Below, piece after piece: positions 1 to 11,175 of a DNA stretch of 64,000 bases. Source of the DNA: Candidatus Muiribacterium halophilum (GTDB taxonomy: Bacteria > Muiribacteriota > Muiribacteriia > Muiribacteriales > Muiribacteriaceae); assembly GCA_023228995.1 (NCBI GenBank), contig JALOAD010000017.1:1-64000 (forward strand). The letters run 5' to 3'. How positions within the stretch are numbered: the first letter of the stretch is position 1; every line of letters begins with the position of its first letter. The translations under genes and the position numbers were made by a program. The notes below the pieces were generated by a model. That model was not told the DNA's origin and did no database searches. It saw only the letters and a list, made by a program, of their open reading frames with translations.

Positions 1-47
1 AAAGTAGTCGCTAACTAGCAAATTTATCTAAGAGTTAAAGTGTTCGA

Positions 48-193
48 GGCTGTTGAAAAAGTCTGTTTTCTTTTTTTTTATTTAACCTTAAAAACAAACA
101 GCATGGTCAGGCTGACCTATGTAAGCTAAATTTATAGCTCGGCACAGACTCTATTCTGTTTCAATGTTTGATTTTTTTAGTTTTTCAACAGCC
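48..193. mobile_element. MITE-like element F, copy 1
   Basis: A 146 bp non-coding segment bounded by perfect 13 bp terminal inverted repeats: GGCTGTTGAAAAA at 48-60 and its complement at 181-193. The interior contains CAGCATGGTCAGG and a stretch reading GACCTATGTAAGC. A second copy lies at 8652-8799 in the same orientation, with matching ends and interior but several point differences. No transposase ORF is inside, so it fits a non-autonomous miniature element. The two copies bracket the block from gyrA to oriC. Family is unknown to me. Confidence 0.75.
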
Positions 194-210
194 TTGTTTA
201 ATTTTATAAA

Positions 211-252
211 AAAAAAAGAGTGTCTGGAAAAAATTCCAGCACTCTTTTTTTT
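211..252 (-). terminator. Terminator downstream of gyrA
   Basis: The hairpin GAGTG(T)CTGG / CCAGCACTC, with one bulged base and an AAAAAATT-type loop, is flanked by an A run on the left and a T run on the right. It can therefore act in both directions. It lies just past the gyrA stop and would end the leftward gyrB-gyrA transcript. Confidence 0.8.
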
Positions 253-270
253 AATCTGTATTTTTTAAAT

Positions 271-2826
271 CTATTCTTCTGGTTTTTCAGGCTTGTCTGG
301 ATTATCCTGTTTTTCTGAATTTTCAGGATTTTCCAAATTGTCTTGATTTTCCAAGTTTTCTGATTTTTCTAAGTTTTCTACATCAATAAAATCTTCATCA
401 TCATCTGGTTTTATAATTTCAGTTGCAACAACTTCATCACCAGAATTAAGTCTCATTAAAATATTACCCTGAGTTGCTCTTCCCATTGATCTAAGCTGAG
501 AAATCGGAGTTCTTATAATCATGCCATCTTTACTTATCATAAGAAGTTCATCTTTATCTTCAACCTGTGCAATACTAATTACATCACCAGTCTTATCGGT
601 AAGTTTTATGTTTATAACTCCCGAACCACCTCGGTTTATAAGTCTGTAATTTTCAACCTGAGTTCGTTTTCCAAAACCTTTTTTGGTAATTGTAAGAACT
701 GTTTTTTCAGGATCATCTGATGCAGTTGCACCTATAACAACATCTTCATTTTTAAGTCTTATTCCTCTTACACCACGAGTTGCTCTACCCATAGGTCTAG
801 CTTGTTCTTCATTAAATCTAATAGCTTTACCATATTTAGTAGCAATAAGAATTTCCATATTACCAGTTGTAAGTAGAGTTTCTATAAGTTCATCACCTTC
901 ATCAAGTCTTATAGCTATAATTCCACCTTTTCTAATGTTTCTATAATTTAAAACACTTGTCTTTTTGACAACACCTTTTCTTGTTATCATAAGAACATTT
1001 AGTTCAGAATCAAAATTCTGAATTGGAATTATTGCTTTTACTTCTTCTTCTCTGTCAATTTCAAGAAAATTAACAAGAGCTTTTCCTTTTGAAATCCTTG
1101 AAGACATTGGAACTTCAAAAGTTCTCTTCAAATAAACTTTACCAACAGAAGTAAATATCATAAGATAATCATGAGTATCAGCAACAAGAAGATGTTCTGA
1201 ATAATCATCATCTTTAAGCTTTCCACCAGTTATACCTTTTCCACCTCTTTTTTGTTTTTTATATGTATCTATTGGAAGAGTTTTTATATAACCAGAATTT
1301 GAAATTGTTACAACAACTTTTTCATTCTGAATAAGGTCAATATCTTCTAAAATATCAATACTTCTACCAATTTCAGTTCTTCTTTTATCAGCAAATTTCT
1401 TTTTAATTTCATCAAGTTCGCTTTTAATAATATCAAGAACTTTTTGAGTAGAACCAAGAATTGATTTTAATTCTTGAATAAGTTTTATTGTTTCATCATA
1501 ATCAAGCTGAATTTTATCTCTTTCAAGACCTGTAAGTCTATGAAGTCTCATATCAAGAATAGCTTTTGCTTGTCTTTCTGAAAGTTCAAATCTTTCAATA
1601 AGTCTTTCTTTTGCAATATCAGCTGTATCAGAACCTCTTATTATTGATATAACCTCATCAATATTATCTATAGCTATAAGTAAACCTTCTAAAAGATGAG
1701 CTTTTTCTTCAGCTTTATTTAATTCAAAAGCAGTTCTTCTTATTATTACATTTTTCCTATGATCAATAAAATACTCAAGAATTTGTTTTAAATTAAGAAG
1801 TTTTGGTTCTCCATCAACAAGAGCAATCATTATAGTACCAAAAGTACTCTGCATTTCAGTGTGTTTATAAAGATTATTAACAACAACATTTGCATTAAAA
1901 TCTCTTTTACATTCTATAACTATTCTCATACCTTGTCTGTCAGATTCATCTCTTATATCAGAAATTCCTTCTATTTTTTTGTCTTTAACAAGATCAGCTA
2001 TTTTGATAATAAGATTAGCTTTATTAACCATATAAGGAAGTTCGTTTACAATAATAACTTCTTTACCTTTTTTTTCTTCAATTTCAATTTTAGCTCTTAC
2101 TTTAATTTTACCTCTACCTGTACTATAAGCACTTTTTATACCTTCTCTTCCCATTATAATTCCGCCAGTAGGAAAATCAGGTCCTTTAATATATTCCATA
2201 AGATCAGATGTTTCTAAATCAGGATTTTCTATTAAAGCACTTACACCATCAACAAGTTCTCCAAGATTATGAGGAGGAATATTTGTTGCCATACCAACAG
2301 CAATACCCGAAGCACCATTCATAAGAAGCGCTGGAATTTTTGCAGGAAGTATAATTGGTTCATTTAAAGATTCATCAAAATTAAGTTTATAATCAACAGT
2401 TTCTTTATCAATATCTTCAAGCATTTGTTCTGCTATTTTACCCATACGAACTTCTGTATATCTCATAGCAGCAGCTGAATCTCCATCAACAGAACCAAAG
2501 TTACCATGACCATCTACAAAAAGATATCTTGATGAAAAATCCTGTGCCATTCTAACCATAGCATCATAAACTGAAGTATCACCATGTGGATGATATTTAC
2601 CCAAAACATCCCCGACAATACGAGCGGATTTTTTATAAGGTTTTGTTGAACTCATACCAAGATCATTCATAGCAAATAAAATTCTTCTATGAACAGGTTT
2701 TAATCCATCTCTCACATCAGGCAATGCTCTTGATACAATTACACTCATTGCATAATCAAGATATGAATCTTTCATTATATCTTCAATATATATCTTCTCT
2801 ATTTTATCTCTAATAATTTCATCCAT
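271..2826 (-). CDS. gyrA: DNA gyrase subunit A
   Basis: Breakage-reunion subunit of DNA gyrase (type IIA topoisomerase), which introduces negative supercoils as GyrA2GyrB2. The 851-residue protein has the N-terminal winged-helix core with catalytic Tyr123 in [10 protein letters not shown]. The quinolone-determining [10 protein letters not shown] stretch at 79-88 has Thr at the E. coli Ser83 position. The coiled-coil tower follows, then a C-terminal beta-pinwheel with the GyrA box QKRGGKG at 525-531. The last ~35 residues are a Glu/Asn/Pro-rich tail of NLEN/ENPEN-like repeats that is not part of the fold. The ATG at 2826 has GGAG six bases upstream, overlapping the gyrB stop, so the two genes are translationally close in a gyrB-gyrA operon. 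Gyrase rather than topoisomerase IV is supported by the GyrA box and position beside recF/dnaA. Confidence 0.98.
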   Translation of the reverse strand: MDEIIRDKIEKIYIEDIMKDSYLDYAMSVIVSRALPDVRDGLKPVHRRILFAMNDLGMSSTKPYKKSARIVGDVLGKYHPHGDTSVYDAMVRMAQDFSSRYLFVDGHGNFGSVDGDSAAAMRYTEVRMGKIAEQMLEDIDKETVDYKLNFDESLNEPIILPAKIPALLMNGASGIAVGMATNIPPHNLGELVDGVSALIENPDLETSDLMEYIKGPDFPTGGIIMGREGIKSAYSTGRGKIKVRAKIEIEEKKGKEVIIVNELPYMVNKANLIIKIADLVKDKKIEGISDIRDESDRQGMRIVIECKRDFNANVVVNNLYKHTEMQSTFGTIMIALVDGEPKLLNLKQILEYFIDHRKNVIIRRTAFELNKAEEKAHLLEGLLIAIDNIDEVISIIRGSDTADIAKERLIERFELSERQAKAILDMRLHRLTGLERDKIQLDYDETIKLIQELKSILGSTQKVLDIIKSELDEIKKKFADKRRTEIGRSIDILEDIDLIQNEKVVVTISNSGYIKTLPIDTYKKQKRGGKGITGGKLKDDDYSEHLLVADTHDYLMIFTSVGKVYLKRTFEVPMSSRISKGKALVNFLEIDREEEVKAIIPIQNFDSELNVLMITRKGVVKKTSVLNYRNIRKGGIIAIRLDEGDELIETLLTTGNMEILIATKYGKAIRFNEEQARPMGRATRGVRGIRLKNEDVVIGATASDDPEKTVLTITKKGFGKRTQVENYRLINRGGSGVINIKLTDKTGDVISIAQVEDKDELLMISKDGMIIRTPISQLRSMGRATQGNILMRLNSGDEVVATEIIKPDDDEDFIDVENLEKSENLENQDNLENPENSEKQDNPDKPEKPEE

Positions 2827-2836
2827 ATCCTACTCC

Positions 2837-4949
<2,113 letters not shown>

Positions 4950-4954
4950 AAAAA

Positions 4955-5509
4955 CTACTCCTTACAATATGGGCATTTTTTATCATTATAAACAGAATTA
5001 CACTTTTTGCAAATATTTAAACCTGTCTGAAGTGTATAGTTTTGAAACTTTTCTTTTTTTATATATAATTCTTTTAATTTTTCTCTAAGAGCTTTGTCAG
5101 GAATGTTTTCAAGAATTATTTCAAGTTTTTGTAATTTTTCTTTTTCTATTTTTATATCATCTAAACTTAGCTTAGGAAATTCTTCCCATTTGATTAATGA
5201 TTTTTTATCAACAATAAATCTTATATCTTTTATATTATTATCAAATTCATTAACTTTCTTTTTTATATCATCTTTCATAAACATAAGATTATGCATCCAA
5301 GACGAATCTGGTACAGCAATATATAAAATATCATTTTGAAGACTATTTATATGAATTTTCTGTGATAAATCTTTACCAATTATTTTTTTCCAATTTTTAA
5401 TAAGTAAAAAAAATGATCTTCCCCTAAATTTACCAGAATTTTTAAACATAAGACCAAAAGTTTTGTTTTCTACAATATCACTTGGTTTGGAAAACCCTTT
5501 CTTTTTCAA
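4955..5509 (-). CDS. DciA-like DUF721 protein with C-terminal zinc ribbon
   Basis: This 184-residue protein has an N-terminal DUF721 domain (about residues 20-110; FLLIKNWKKIIGKDLSQKI then LYIAVPDSSWMHNLMF). That domain is typical of DciA, a loader/partner of the replicative helicase DnaB in bacteria lacking DnaC/DnaI. The C-terminus carries CxxC-x8-CxxC (CKKC...CPYC), a likely zinc ribbon that I do not regard as part of standard DciA. The start is TTG at 5509 with an AGAGGG ribosome site. The first 32 bases overlap the end of recF in another frame, implying coupled translation. Position between recF and gyrB matches DciA genes elsewhere. The helicase-loading role is inferred from family and context. 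Confidence 0.75.
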   Translation of the reverse strand: MKKKGFSKPSDIVENKTFGLMFKNSGKFRGRSFFLLIKNWKKIIGKDLSQKIHINSLQNDILYIAVPDSSWMHNLMFMKDDIKKKVNEFDNNIKDIRFIVDKKSLIKWEEFPKLSLDDIKIEKEKLQKLEIILENIPDKALREKLKELYIKKEKFQNYTLQTGLNICKKCNSVYNDKKCPYCKE

Positions 5510-6575
5510 ATCTTCCCTCTCTGATAAAAAAAATTTTTTTCTCTGTCATTTTTTCAAGTATTTCATCTTCAAGATAATTTGAAGATATAAAAGTCTGATA
5601 AATTCCTTCAAGAAATTTAAGCAATTTTTGTTTTCTTTCTCTATCAAGCTCAGAAAAAACATCATCAAGTATAATAACTGGTCTATCTTTTTTTATTTTC
5701 CACAAAATATCAGCCTGAGCCATTTTCAGAGCAAATACAGCTGTTCTAAACTGACCTTGTGAAGCTGTTTTTCTAAACTCATTTTTATTAATTCTCATAA
5801 TAATATCATCTCTATGAGGTCCAATACAAGTATAACCATTTTTTATATCATTATATTTACTTTCTTTTAAGTCTTGTTTAGAAATATTAAAATCACCTTT
5901 ATATTCAATTTCAACAATTTCTTTACCAGATGACAGTTTAGAATAACTTATTGGAATTGTTTTTTTTAAAAAATCAATACATTCACTTCTTTTGGCTAAA
6001 ATAAATTGAGCACATTCAATAAGCAAATCATCCCAAAGTTCAAAAGGCTTATTATTTTTTAAAAGACAATTTCTATTATTAAGTATTTTTCTGTATTTTA
6101 TTAGATTTTTATAATAACCTGGAAAAATCTGACTACATATTTCATTTAAAAACTTTCTTCTATAAACTGGATCGTTTTTTAATATTTTAAGATCATCTGG
6201 AACAAAAGTTACAAAATTATTATTATCAATAAGATATTCTGAACTTTCTTCAACATTATCAACTTTAATTGTTCTTTTTCTTCCATCAACACAATTTTCA
6301 ACTTGTCTGGAAAAATTTCCATAGTCTATATCTGTTTTTGTATATATTCTATTATCACTTTCTTTAGATTTTGCATTATTTTTAAGTTCACTTATTATTC
6401 TAGTTCTAAAAGATCTGTTCATACATGAAAAAAAAATAGCTTCCAATAAATTGGTTTTTCCTTCTCCATTATTTCCAAGAAAAATATTATGACCTTTTGA
6501 AAAATCAGCATTTATAAAATCAATATTTCTAAAATTTTTTATATAAGCATTTCTAACAAACAAAAATAACCTCAA
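5478..6575 (-). CDS. recF: DNA replication and repair protein RecF
   Basis: SMC-like ATPase that helps load RecA at gaps, acting with RecO and RecR. The protein has Walker A GNNGEGKT at ~34-41. It also has the ABC-type signature region near TASQGQFRTAVFALKMAQ and Walker B/D-loop PVIILDDVFSELD. Length (365) is normal. No ATG is suitably placed: TTG at 6575 is the longest choice. TTG at 6563, seven bases after an AGG that could act as ribosome site, gives MFVRNAYIKNF, which resembles RecF N-termini better. The 122 bp before dnaA hold only small hairpins (for example GTGACTTTAGTCAC) and no gene. Confidence 0.95.
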   Translation of the reverse strand: MRLFLFVRNAYIKNFRNIDFINADFSKGHNIFLGNNGEGKTNLLEAIFFSCMNRSFRTRIISELKNNAKSKESDNRIYTKTDIDYGNFSRQVENCVDGRKRTIKVDNVEESSEYLIDNNNFVTFVPDDLKILKNDPVYRRKFLNEICSQIFPGYYKNLIKYRKILNNRNCLLKNNKPFELWDDLLIECAQFILAKRSECIDFLKKTIPISYSKLSSGKEIVEIEYKGDFNISKQDLKESKYNDIKNGYTCIGPHRDDIIMRINKNEFRKTASQGQFRTAVFALKMAQADILWKIKKDRPVIILDDVFSELDRERKQKLLKFLEGIYQTFISSNYLEDEILEKMTEKKIFFIREGRFEKERVFQTK

Positions 6576-6697
6576 ATTATAAATAATGTCAAAAACAATT
6601 AATGTGATTTTATCACTAATTTAGTTTTATTTTTACTAATCATTAATTAGCAACTTGTTGCGTTAATTGTGACTTTAGTCACGCTAATTGCTTTCCT

Positions 6698-8101
6698 CTA
6701 CTCCAACAACCTGCCTCTAATTTCTCTTAAATCTTTTTTATATTGTTCATCTTCCTCAAGCATTTTTTCAATTTTTTTCCTTGCATGCAAAACAGTTGTA
6801 TGATCTTTTTTTCCAAACTCTCTTGAAATAAGAGTAGTAGATCTTCCTGTCAAATCATAAGCAAGATACATAGCAATTTGTCTTGCAAGAGCTGTTTTTT
6901 GATCTCTTTTTGCAGACATTATATCTTCTTCTGCCACATTATAAAAATCAGATACTTCTCTTTTTATATCTTCTATTGAAACTTTTTTTGGACCTAATGT
7001 TGTTATAAAATCTTTTAATATTCTATCAATAGTAGCTTCATCAAGTTCTCTACCTGTTATTGAACGATAGCTTATAACCATGTTAAAAGCACCTTCAAGT
7101 TCTCTTATATTTGAAACTACTTTTTGTGCAACATATTCAATAATATCAGTAGTTATATCGATTCCCTGTTTTAATGCTTCTTTTTGCAAAATAGCAATTC
7201 TAAGCTCAAGATTAGGTTTCTGAACATCTGCAACAAGTCCTGCTTTAAATCTTGAAACAAGTCTTTCCTCTAGTTTATTAAGTTTTGCAGGTGGTTTATC
7301 AGAAGTAAGTACAATTTGTTTTTTTCCAGCTTCAACAAGTGAATTAAATGTATGAAAAAATTCTTTTTGTGTTTCATCTTTTCCTACAAGAAACTGTATG
7401 TCATCTACAAGAAGTACATCTACTTGTCTGTATTTTTCTCTAAATTTACTTGGATTATTAGATTTAATTGCATCAATAAAATCGTTTGTAAATTTTTCTG
7501 AAGTAACATAAGCTATTTTTTTCTTGCCATTAGATAATTTCCCTATATAATGCCCTATTGCCTGCATGAGATGGGTTTTTCCAAGACCTGAACCTCCATA
7601 TATAAACAATGGATTTGCTTTTGTTCCAGGTTCTTTTGCAACGGCAATAGCATAAGCATGAGCAAGATCATTACTTGAACCTACAACAAATGATTCAAAT
7701 GAATATTTATCGTTTAATTCATAAATATCAGACTTTTCTTGTTCTTTTACAGAAAAATCTATTTTATTTTTATATTCAATTTCGTTTTCAATTTCTCTTT
7801 CCTTTGTTTCAATTACCATTTTTGCATCTTCTTCTCTAAATCTGTCAGGATCAAGAATAAATTCTAATTCTTCTATTTTTTTATAATCTTCAAATTCATT
7901 GATAAATTTTATTATTTTTTTTAAAAAATAAGTATCAATTAGATTTTTTGAAAAATTATCTCTTACATATATTTCAAGCTTGTTTTCTAGAACATTACCA
8001 ATAAGTAATTGTCTAAAAAGAATATTTCCGGTATCCCTCTCTATTTGAGCTTTTAATTGTTGTTCTAACATTTCCCATTGTTTTTTTCTAGATACCGCCA
8101 T
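6698..8101 (-). CDS. dnaA: Chromosomal replication initiator DnaA
   Basis: AAA+ initiator that binds DnaA boxes and melts oriC. The 467 residues show domain I (1-~80), a short charged linker (~95-130), the AAA+ core with Walker A GGSGLGKT at 169-176 and Walker B VDVLLVDDIQFL near 227-238. Domain IV has the DnaA signature around KDHTTVLHARKKI near the C-terminus. ATG at 8101 has GGGAG four bases upstream. The DnaA-box-rich region begins directly upstream, so autoregulation is likely. The gene is first of the leftward origin-proximal genes. Confidence 0.98.
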   Translation of the reverse strand: MAVSRKKQWEMLEQQLKAQIERDTGNILFRQLLIGNVLENKLEIYVRDNFSKNLIDTYFLKKIIKFINEFEDYKKIEELEFILDPDRFREEDAKMVIETKEREIENEIEYKNKIDFSVKEQEKSDIYELNDKYSFESFVVGSSNDLAHAYAIAVAKEPGTKANPLFIYGGSGLGKTHLMQAIGHYIGKLSNGKKKIAYVTSEKFTNDFIDAIKSNNPSKFREKYRQVDVLLVDDIQFLVGKDETQKEFFHTFNSLVEAGKKQIVLTSDKPPAKLNKLEERLVSRFKAGLVADVQKPNLELRIAILQKEALKQGIDITTDIIEYVAQKVVSNIRELEGAFNMVISYRSITGRELDEATIDRILKDFITTLGPKKVSIEDIKREVSDFYNVAEEDIMSAKRDQKTALARQIAMYLAYDLTGRSTTLISREFGKKDHTTVLHARKKIEKMLEEDEQYKKDLREIRGRLLE

Positions 8102-8650
8102 AATTCTCCCTTCTTTTGAATAATAATGAAAACTTTGTCTTCATGGACAGAAATTCTATAATTTTTTTGACTAAATTTCAACTTTAGTTTTTTAACACAT
8201 ATTTTTATTATACTTTATTTAGTATTTTCTTTTTTTATTTATACACAAATTGCTTTTGAGTATAGGACTTAAATTTCTATATTGTTAAAAGTTATACACA
8301 TGATATTTTTATTGTCTAACTCTATAAAAAAGAATAAAATATTGTATTTTCAATTGTGTATAACTTATAAATAAAAAGATATGCACTTTTGAACACAATA
8401 AATCAAATTCTAAATCACAATTAAAAAACTCTTAATGTTTTACTAATAATACTTTTTTTTGAGTTATACACAATACTCACAGGCTGAGTACTTATATGAG
8501 CTATTTATATAATGCTTTTATTATACTTAGAATCTTTTTATTGTATATAAACAAAAAAAAATCTTAAAATTAAAAACTTCAAAAACAAATTTATCTTTCA
8601 TGATTCTTTCCATTATACTAAAGCAAAAAAATAATCATTCGGTAATTTCG
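8102..8650. other. Putative replication origin oriC
   Basis: Gene-free, very AT-rich stretch between dnaA and the rpmH side. It holds at least four identical DnaA-box-like 9-mers of the form TTATACACA: 8239-8247 (+), 8292-8300 (+), 8355-8363 (-) and 8464-8472 (+). These are one base from the standard TTATCCACA. Looser relatives occur near 8540 (TGTATATAA). Long AT runs could serve as the unwinding element. Strand bias of genes switches from minus to plus across this interval, as expected at an origin. Exact limits and unwinding element are not determinable by eye. Confidence 0.8.
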
Positions 8651-8910
8651 AGGCTGTTGAAAAAGTCATGTTTTCTTTTTTTCAAAACTTAACTTTAAAA
8701 TCAAACAGCATGGTCAGGTTGACCTATGTAAGCTAAAATTTGAGATCGGCACAGACCCTATTCTGCATCAATGTTTCTTCTTTTTAGTTTTTCAACAGCA
8801 TCTTTTACCTTCGTTCACTTATAATACATCCGTATATTATATGCTTCGCAACGTTCACTCAAGTTACCGAGTAGATTTTTTTTTTGCTTTTGTTTATAGA
8901 AAATCCTTCA
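8591..8910. repeat. Element G, copy 1, carrying an inserted F element
   Basis: The stretch around 8618-8645 (GCAAAAAAATAATCATTCGG) and that at 8806-8905 (ACCTTCGTTCAC, AATACATCCGTATATT, GCTTCGCAACGTTCACTC) match continuous sequence at about 19800-19970. In this copy the MITE-like element F (8652-8799) sits between the two halves, showing the insertion happened within a pre-existing repeat. The hairpin TATAATA-CATCCGTA-TATTATA is the same structure as in element B, with different stem bases. Confidence 0.65.
8652..8799. mobile_element. MITE-like element F, copy 2
   Basis: Second copy of the element at 48-193. It opens with GGCTGTTGAAAAAGTC and closes with TTTTTCAACAGC, where the last base of the right repeat has changed. 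The interior CAGCATGGTCAGG and TGACCTATGTAAGCT are shared. It lies between the oriC box cluster and the rpmH promoter, inside element G. No ORF is visible. Confidence 0.75.
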
Positions 8911-8984
8911 TACTTTATTTTAATTGAAAAACTTATATCGAGTTCTCTTAATTGTTGTTTTATTGTATTGTCAAAGAATATTTC

Positions 8985-9013
8985 TTGACAAAAAAAGTGG
9001 TATATGGTAAAAA
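8985..9013 (+). promoter_or_regulatory. Probable rpmH promoter
   Basis: A perfect -35 box TTGACA at 8985-8990 is followed 17 bases later by TAAAAA at 9008-9013, a weak -10. It lies about 75 bp ahead of the L34 start codon, correctly oriented for the rpmH-rnpA-yidD-yidC transcript. The -10 assignment is tentative. Confidence 0.55.
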
Positions 9014-9086
9014 TGTAGGACTATTTCACTTTAGTATTTTATACGACAATGATATATATAAAGAACCTTAACAGGAGGAAAAGAAG

Positions 9087-9221
9087 ATGAAAAGAACATT
9101 TCAGCCAAATAATAGAAAAAGAAAAAAAGACCATGGTTTCAGAGCTAGAATGGAAACTAGAGGTGGAAGAGCTGTTCTGAAAAGAAGAAGAAAAAAAGGT
9201 AGAAAAGTGCTTAGTGCATAA
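9087..9221 (+). CDS. rpmH: 50S ribosomal protein L34
   Basis: Small basic ribosomal protein of 44 residues starting [20 protein letters not shown] and ending in GRKVLSA, the standard L34 ends. Start ATG is preceded by AGGAGG. It is first in the conserved rpmH-rnpA-yidD-yidC-jag-mnmE-mnmG order. The A-rich stretch around 9177-9200 is hard to count by eye. The intact L34 C-terminus and the position of the next gene fit an uninterrupted frame. Confidence 0.9.
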   Translation: MKRTFQPNNRKRKKDHGFRARMETRGGRAVLKRRRKKGRKVLSA

Positions 9222-9230
9222 AATATAGCT

Positions 9231-9539
9231 TTGGAATCTTTTTTCAGAATCAAAGAAAATCAGGCGAGAAATTATTTGAAAAAGACTGTTAATGTTCAGA
9301 ACAGTCTTTTTCTAGTAAAAAAAACCAGAGCTTGTGAATTGAAAATAATTATTTCTGTCAGGAAAAAACTTTTTAAAAAAGCCAATGTAAGAAATAAAAT
9401 TAAAAGACAGATAAGGGAAGTTATCAGGAAAGATGTCAAAAGAGATCAGAAAATGTTTTATCTGATAATAGTCAGTAAGTTTTATGACCCTAATGTTTTA
9501 TTTGAAAAAAAACGAAAAAAATTACTGGAATTATTATGA
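9231..9539 (+). CDS. rnpA: Ribonuclease P protein component
   Basis: Protein subunit of RNase P, which with the RNA subunit removes tRNA 5' leaders. The 102-residue product carries the family signature RNKIKRQIRE (RNR motif) near residues 63-72 and an N-terminal FRIKENQ segment typical of RnpA. The start appears to be TTG at 9231. There are 9 bases after the L34 stop, and the ATGA overlap with yidD shows operon organisation. The RNase P RNA gene is not in this window as far as I can see. Confidence 0.92.
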   Translation: MESFFRIKENQARNYLKKTVNVQNSLFLVKKTRACELKIIISVRKKLFKKANVRNKIKRQIREVIRKDVKRDQKMFYLIIVSKFYDPNVLFEKKRKKLLELL

Positions 9540-9754
9540 GATATTTAAATTTATTAATTATAAAAATATTAATTTTATATAAAAGATATATTTCAGTTTT
9601 TTTGGGTCAGAATTGCAGATTTTATCCTAGTTGTTCTCAATATGCTCTGGAATGTTTTCAGAAATTCAAATTTTTTAAAGCATTTTTTAAATCTTTATTT
9701 AGATTATTAAGATGCAATCAACTTTTCAGAGGTGGCTATGACCCAGTTAAATAG
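9536..9754 (+). CDS. yidD: Membrane protein insertion efficiency factor YidD
   Basis: A 72-residue protein with the invariant YidD motif CRFYPSCSQYA around residues 27-37 and GGYDPV at the C-terminus. YidD is a small membrane-associated protein that assists Sec/YidC-dependent insertion. The ATG overlaps the rnpA stop (ATGA). The end overlaps the yidC start by 17 bases in another frame. Position in the rpmH operon is standard. Confidence 0.93.
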   Translation: MRYLNLLIIKILILYKRYISVFLGQNCRFYPSCSQYALECFQKFKFFKAFFKSLFRLLRCNQLFRGGYDPVK

Positions 9755-11174
9755 AAGTAAATCTTTATTTTTTATTATCTTTTTCTTATGGTTATCTGTT
9801 TTTTCACATACAGAAAATTCTATAAACCTTGTTTTAGATAATATAACATTTAAATTTGATAATAATAATCCTATTATTTTAAATGCAACAGCATCATTAG
9901 AACAATCTAAAGATTCTATTATTGATAATATGGTATTTTTTAGATTAAATTCCAAAAGTGAAGAAGAAGATCTCATATTAAATCAAATAAAATACAAAGG
10001 TGTTTTAGAAGATAATTCTGTAAAATATTATGCAAAAACATCAGATATAAAGATTGAATTGTCCATATATCCTGAAGGTAATAATATTTTAGGTGTTGAT
10101 TATAGTATAACTCCATTAAAAATAGATACAGATATATCTAAATACTTTTTTACAATTACACCAGGTCTTTCTGTTGAAAAAGATTCAAAAGATAAATATG
10201 AAAGAAAAATTGTTTATCTTGATGATAAATTAAAAGAAATAGCAATTGGTAAAGCTCTTACAGAAAAAAAGACTTCAGTTAAATGGTTTGGTTTTGTAAC
10301 GCAATATTATGCTATGGTTATTTATCAGAGAAATTTTTCAGAAATTATTCTTGTTAATTATGATAGAGAAGTAAAATCTCAAAGTGGTGAAATGGTAAAA
10401 CAACCAACACAGCTTTTAAAATTATTTCTTAAAGAAACTGTCATTAATAAGGATAGAACTTATAGTGATAAAATAAGAATTTATGCTGGTGAAAAAAAGA
10501 TTGAAAAGCTTGATTCAAATGAAATTCCTGAAATACTTAATCTTGGATTTTTTGGTTTCTTTGCAAAACAACTTCTTGTTGCAATAAAAAAAATAAATGA
10601 ATATACAAATAACTGGGGATTGTCAATTATTCTTATAACATTGCTTATAAGGCTTATTCTTTACCCTATAAATCTTTCACAATCAAGGTCAATGTCTGTA
10701 ATTCAAAAACTTCAACCTGAAATGGAACAAATAAAAAAAACTCATGCTAAAGACCCTCAAAAAATGAATGCAGAAGTTATGAATCTTTATAAAAAACATA
10801 ATGCTAATCCTCTTGGGGGATGTCTTCCTATTTTAATACAGATTCCAATTCTGTTTGCTTTTTTTACAATGCTTCGTACATCGGTTGATATTAAAGGTGT
10901 TAGCTTTTTATGGCTTTCAGATCTTTCAAAGCCAGATGGTTATTATATTTTACCTATAATAATAACAATATCAATGTATTATCAGCAAAAATTAATGCCA
11001 GGTCAAAATACTAATCCTCAGCAAAAACAAATGATGAATATGATGACTATCTTTATGCTTTTTATAACGATATCAATGCCATCAGGCGTTTTAGTATACT
11101 GGTTTACTTCAAATATGATTGGAATACTACAGCAGTTTATAATAAATAAACAAGTACATGGAGGAAAAAAGTAA
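9738..11174 (+). CDS. yidC: Membrane protein insertase YidC
   Basis: Inner-membrane insertase/chaperone. This is the long, diderm-type form (478 residues): an N-terminal membrane anchor, a periplasmic domain of about 220 residues, then the Oxa1-like five-helix core. The core has the conserved Arg in the membrane groove (ILITLLIRLILYP) and the hairpin PEMEQIKKTHAKDPQKMN. The short Gram-positive form lacks the periplasmic domain, so this supports an outer-membrane-bearing cell. I choose ATG 9738 because GAGG ends five bases before it; GTG 9732 is possible. It overlaps yidD. Confidence 0.95.
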   Translation: MTQLNRSKSLFFIIFFLWLSVFSHTENSINLVLDNITFKFDNNNPIILNATASLEQSKDSIIDNMVFFRLNSKSEEEDLILNQIKYKGVLEDNSVKYYAKTSDIKIELSIYPEGNNILGVDYSITPLKIDTDISKYFFTITPGLSVEKDSKDKYERKIVYLDDKLKEIAIGKALTEKKTSVKWFGFVTQYYAMVIYQRNFSEIILVNYDREVKSQSGEMVKQPTQLLKLFLKETVINKDRTYSDKIRIYAGEKKIEKLDSNEIPEILNLGFFGFFAKQLLVAIKKINEYTNNWGLSIILITLLIRLILYPINLSQSRSMSVIQKLQPEMEQIKKTHAKDPQKMNAEVMNLYKKHNANPLGGCLPILIQIPILFAFFTMLRTSVDIKGVSFLWLSDLSKPDGYYILPIIITISMYYQQKLMPGQNTNPQQKQMMNMMTIFMLFITISMPSGVLVYWFTSNMIGILQQFIINKQVHGGKK

Positions 11175-11175
11175 T

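Noticed and set aside
211-252. Small RNA gene beside gyrA
   Set aside because: The hairpin with A and T runs is fully explained as a bidirectional terminator; no promoter points at it.
683-946. Plus-strand frames opposite gyrA and gyrB (also 1861-2217, 3519-3734, 4080-4301, 4552-5088)
   Set aside because: They are antisense shadows of strongly conserved gyrase genes and have no ribosome sites.
9177-9222. Apparent one-base frameshift in rpmH
   Set aside because: My base count in the A-rich run is not reliable to one base. The frame and the following gene position agree with an intact 44-residue L34. An independent check of this run would settle it.
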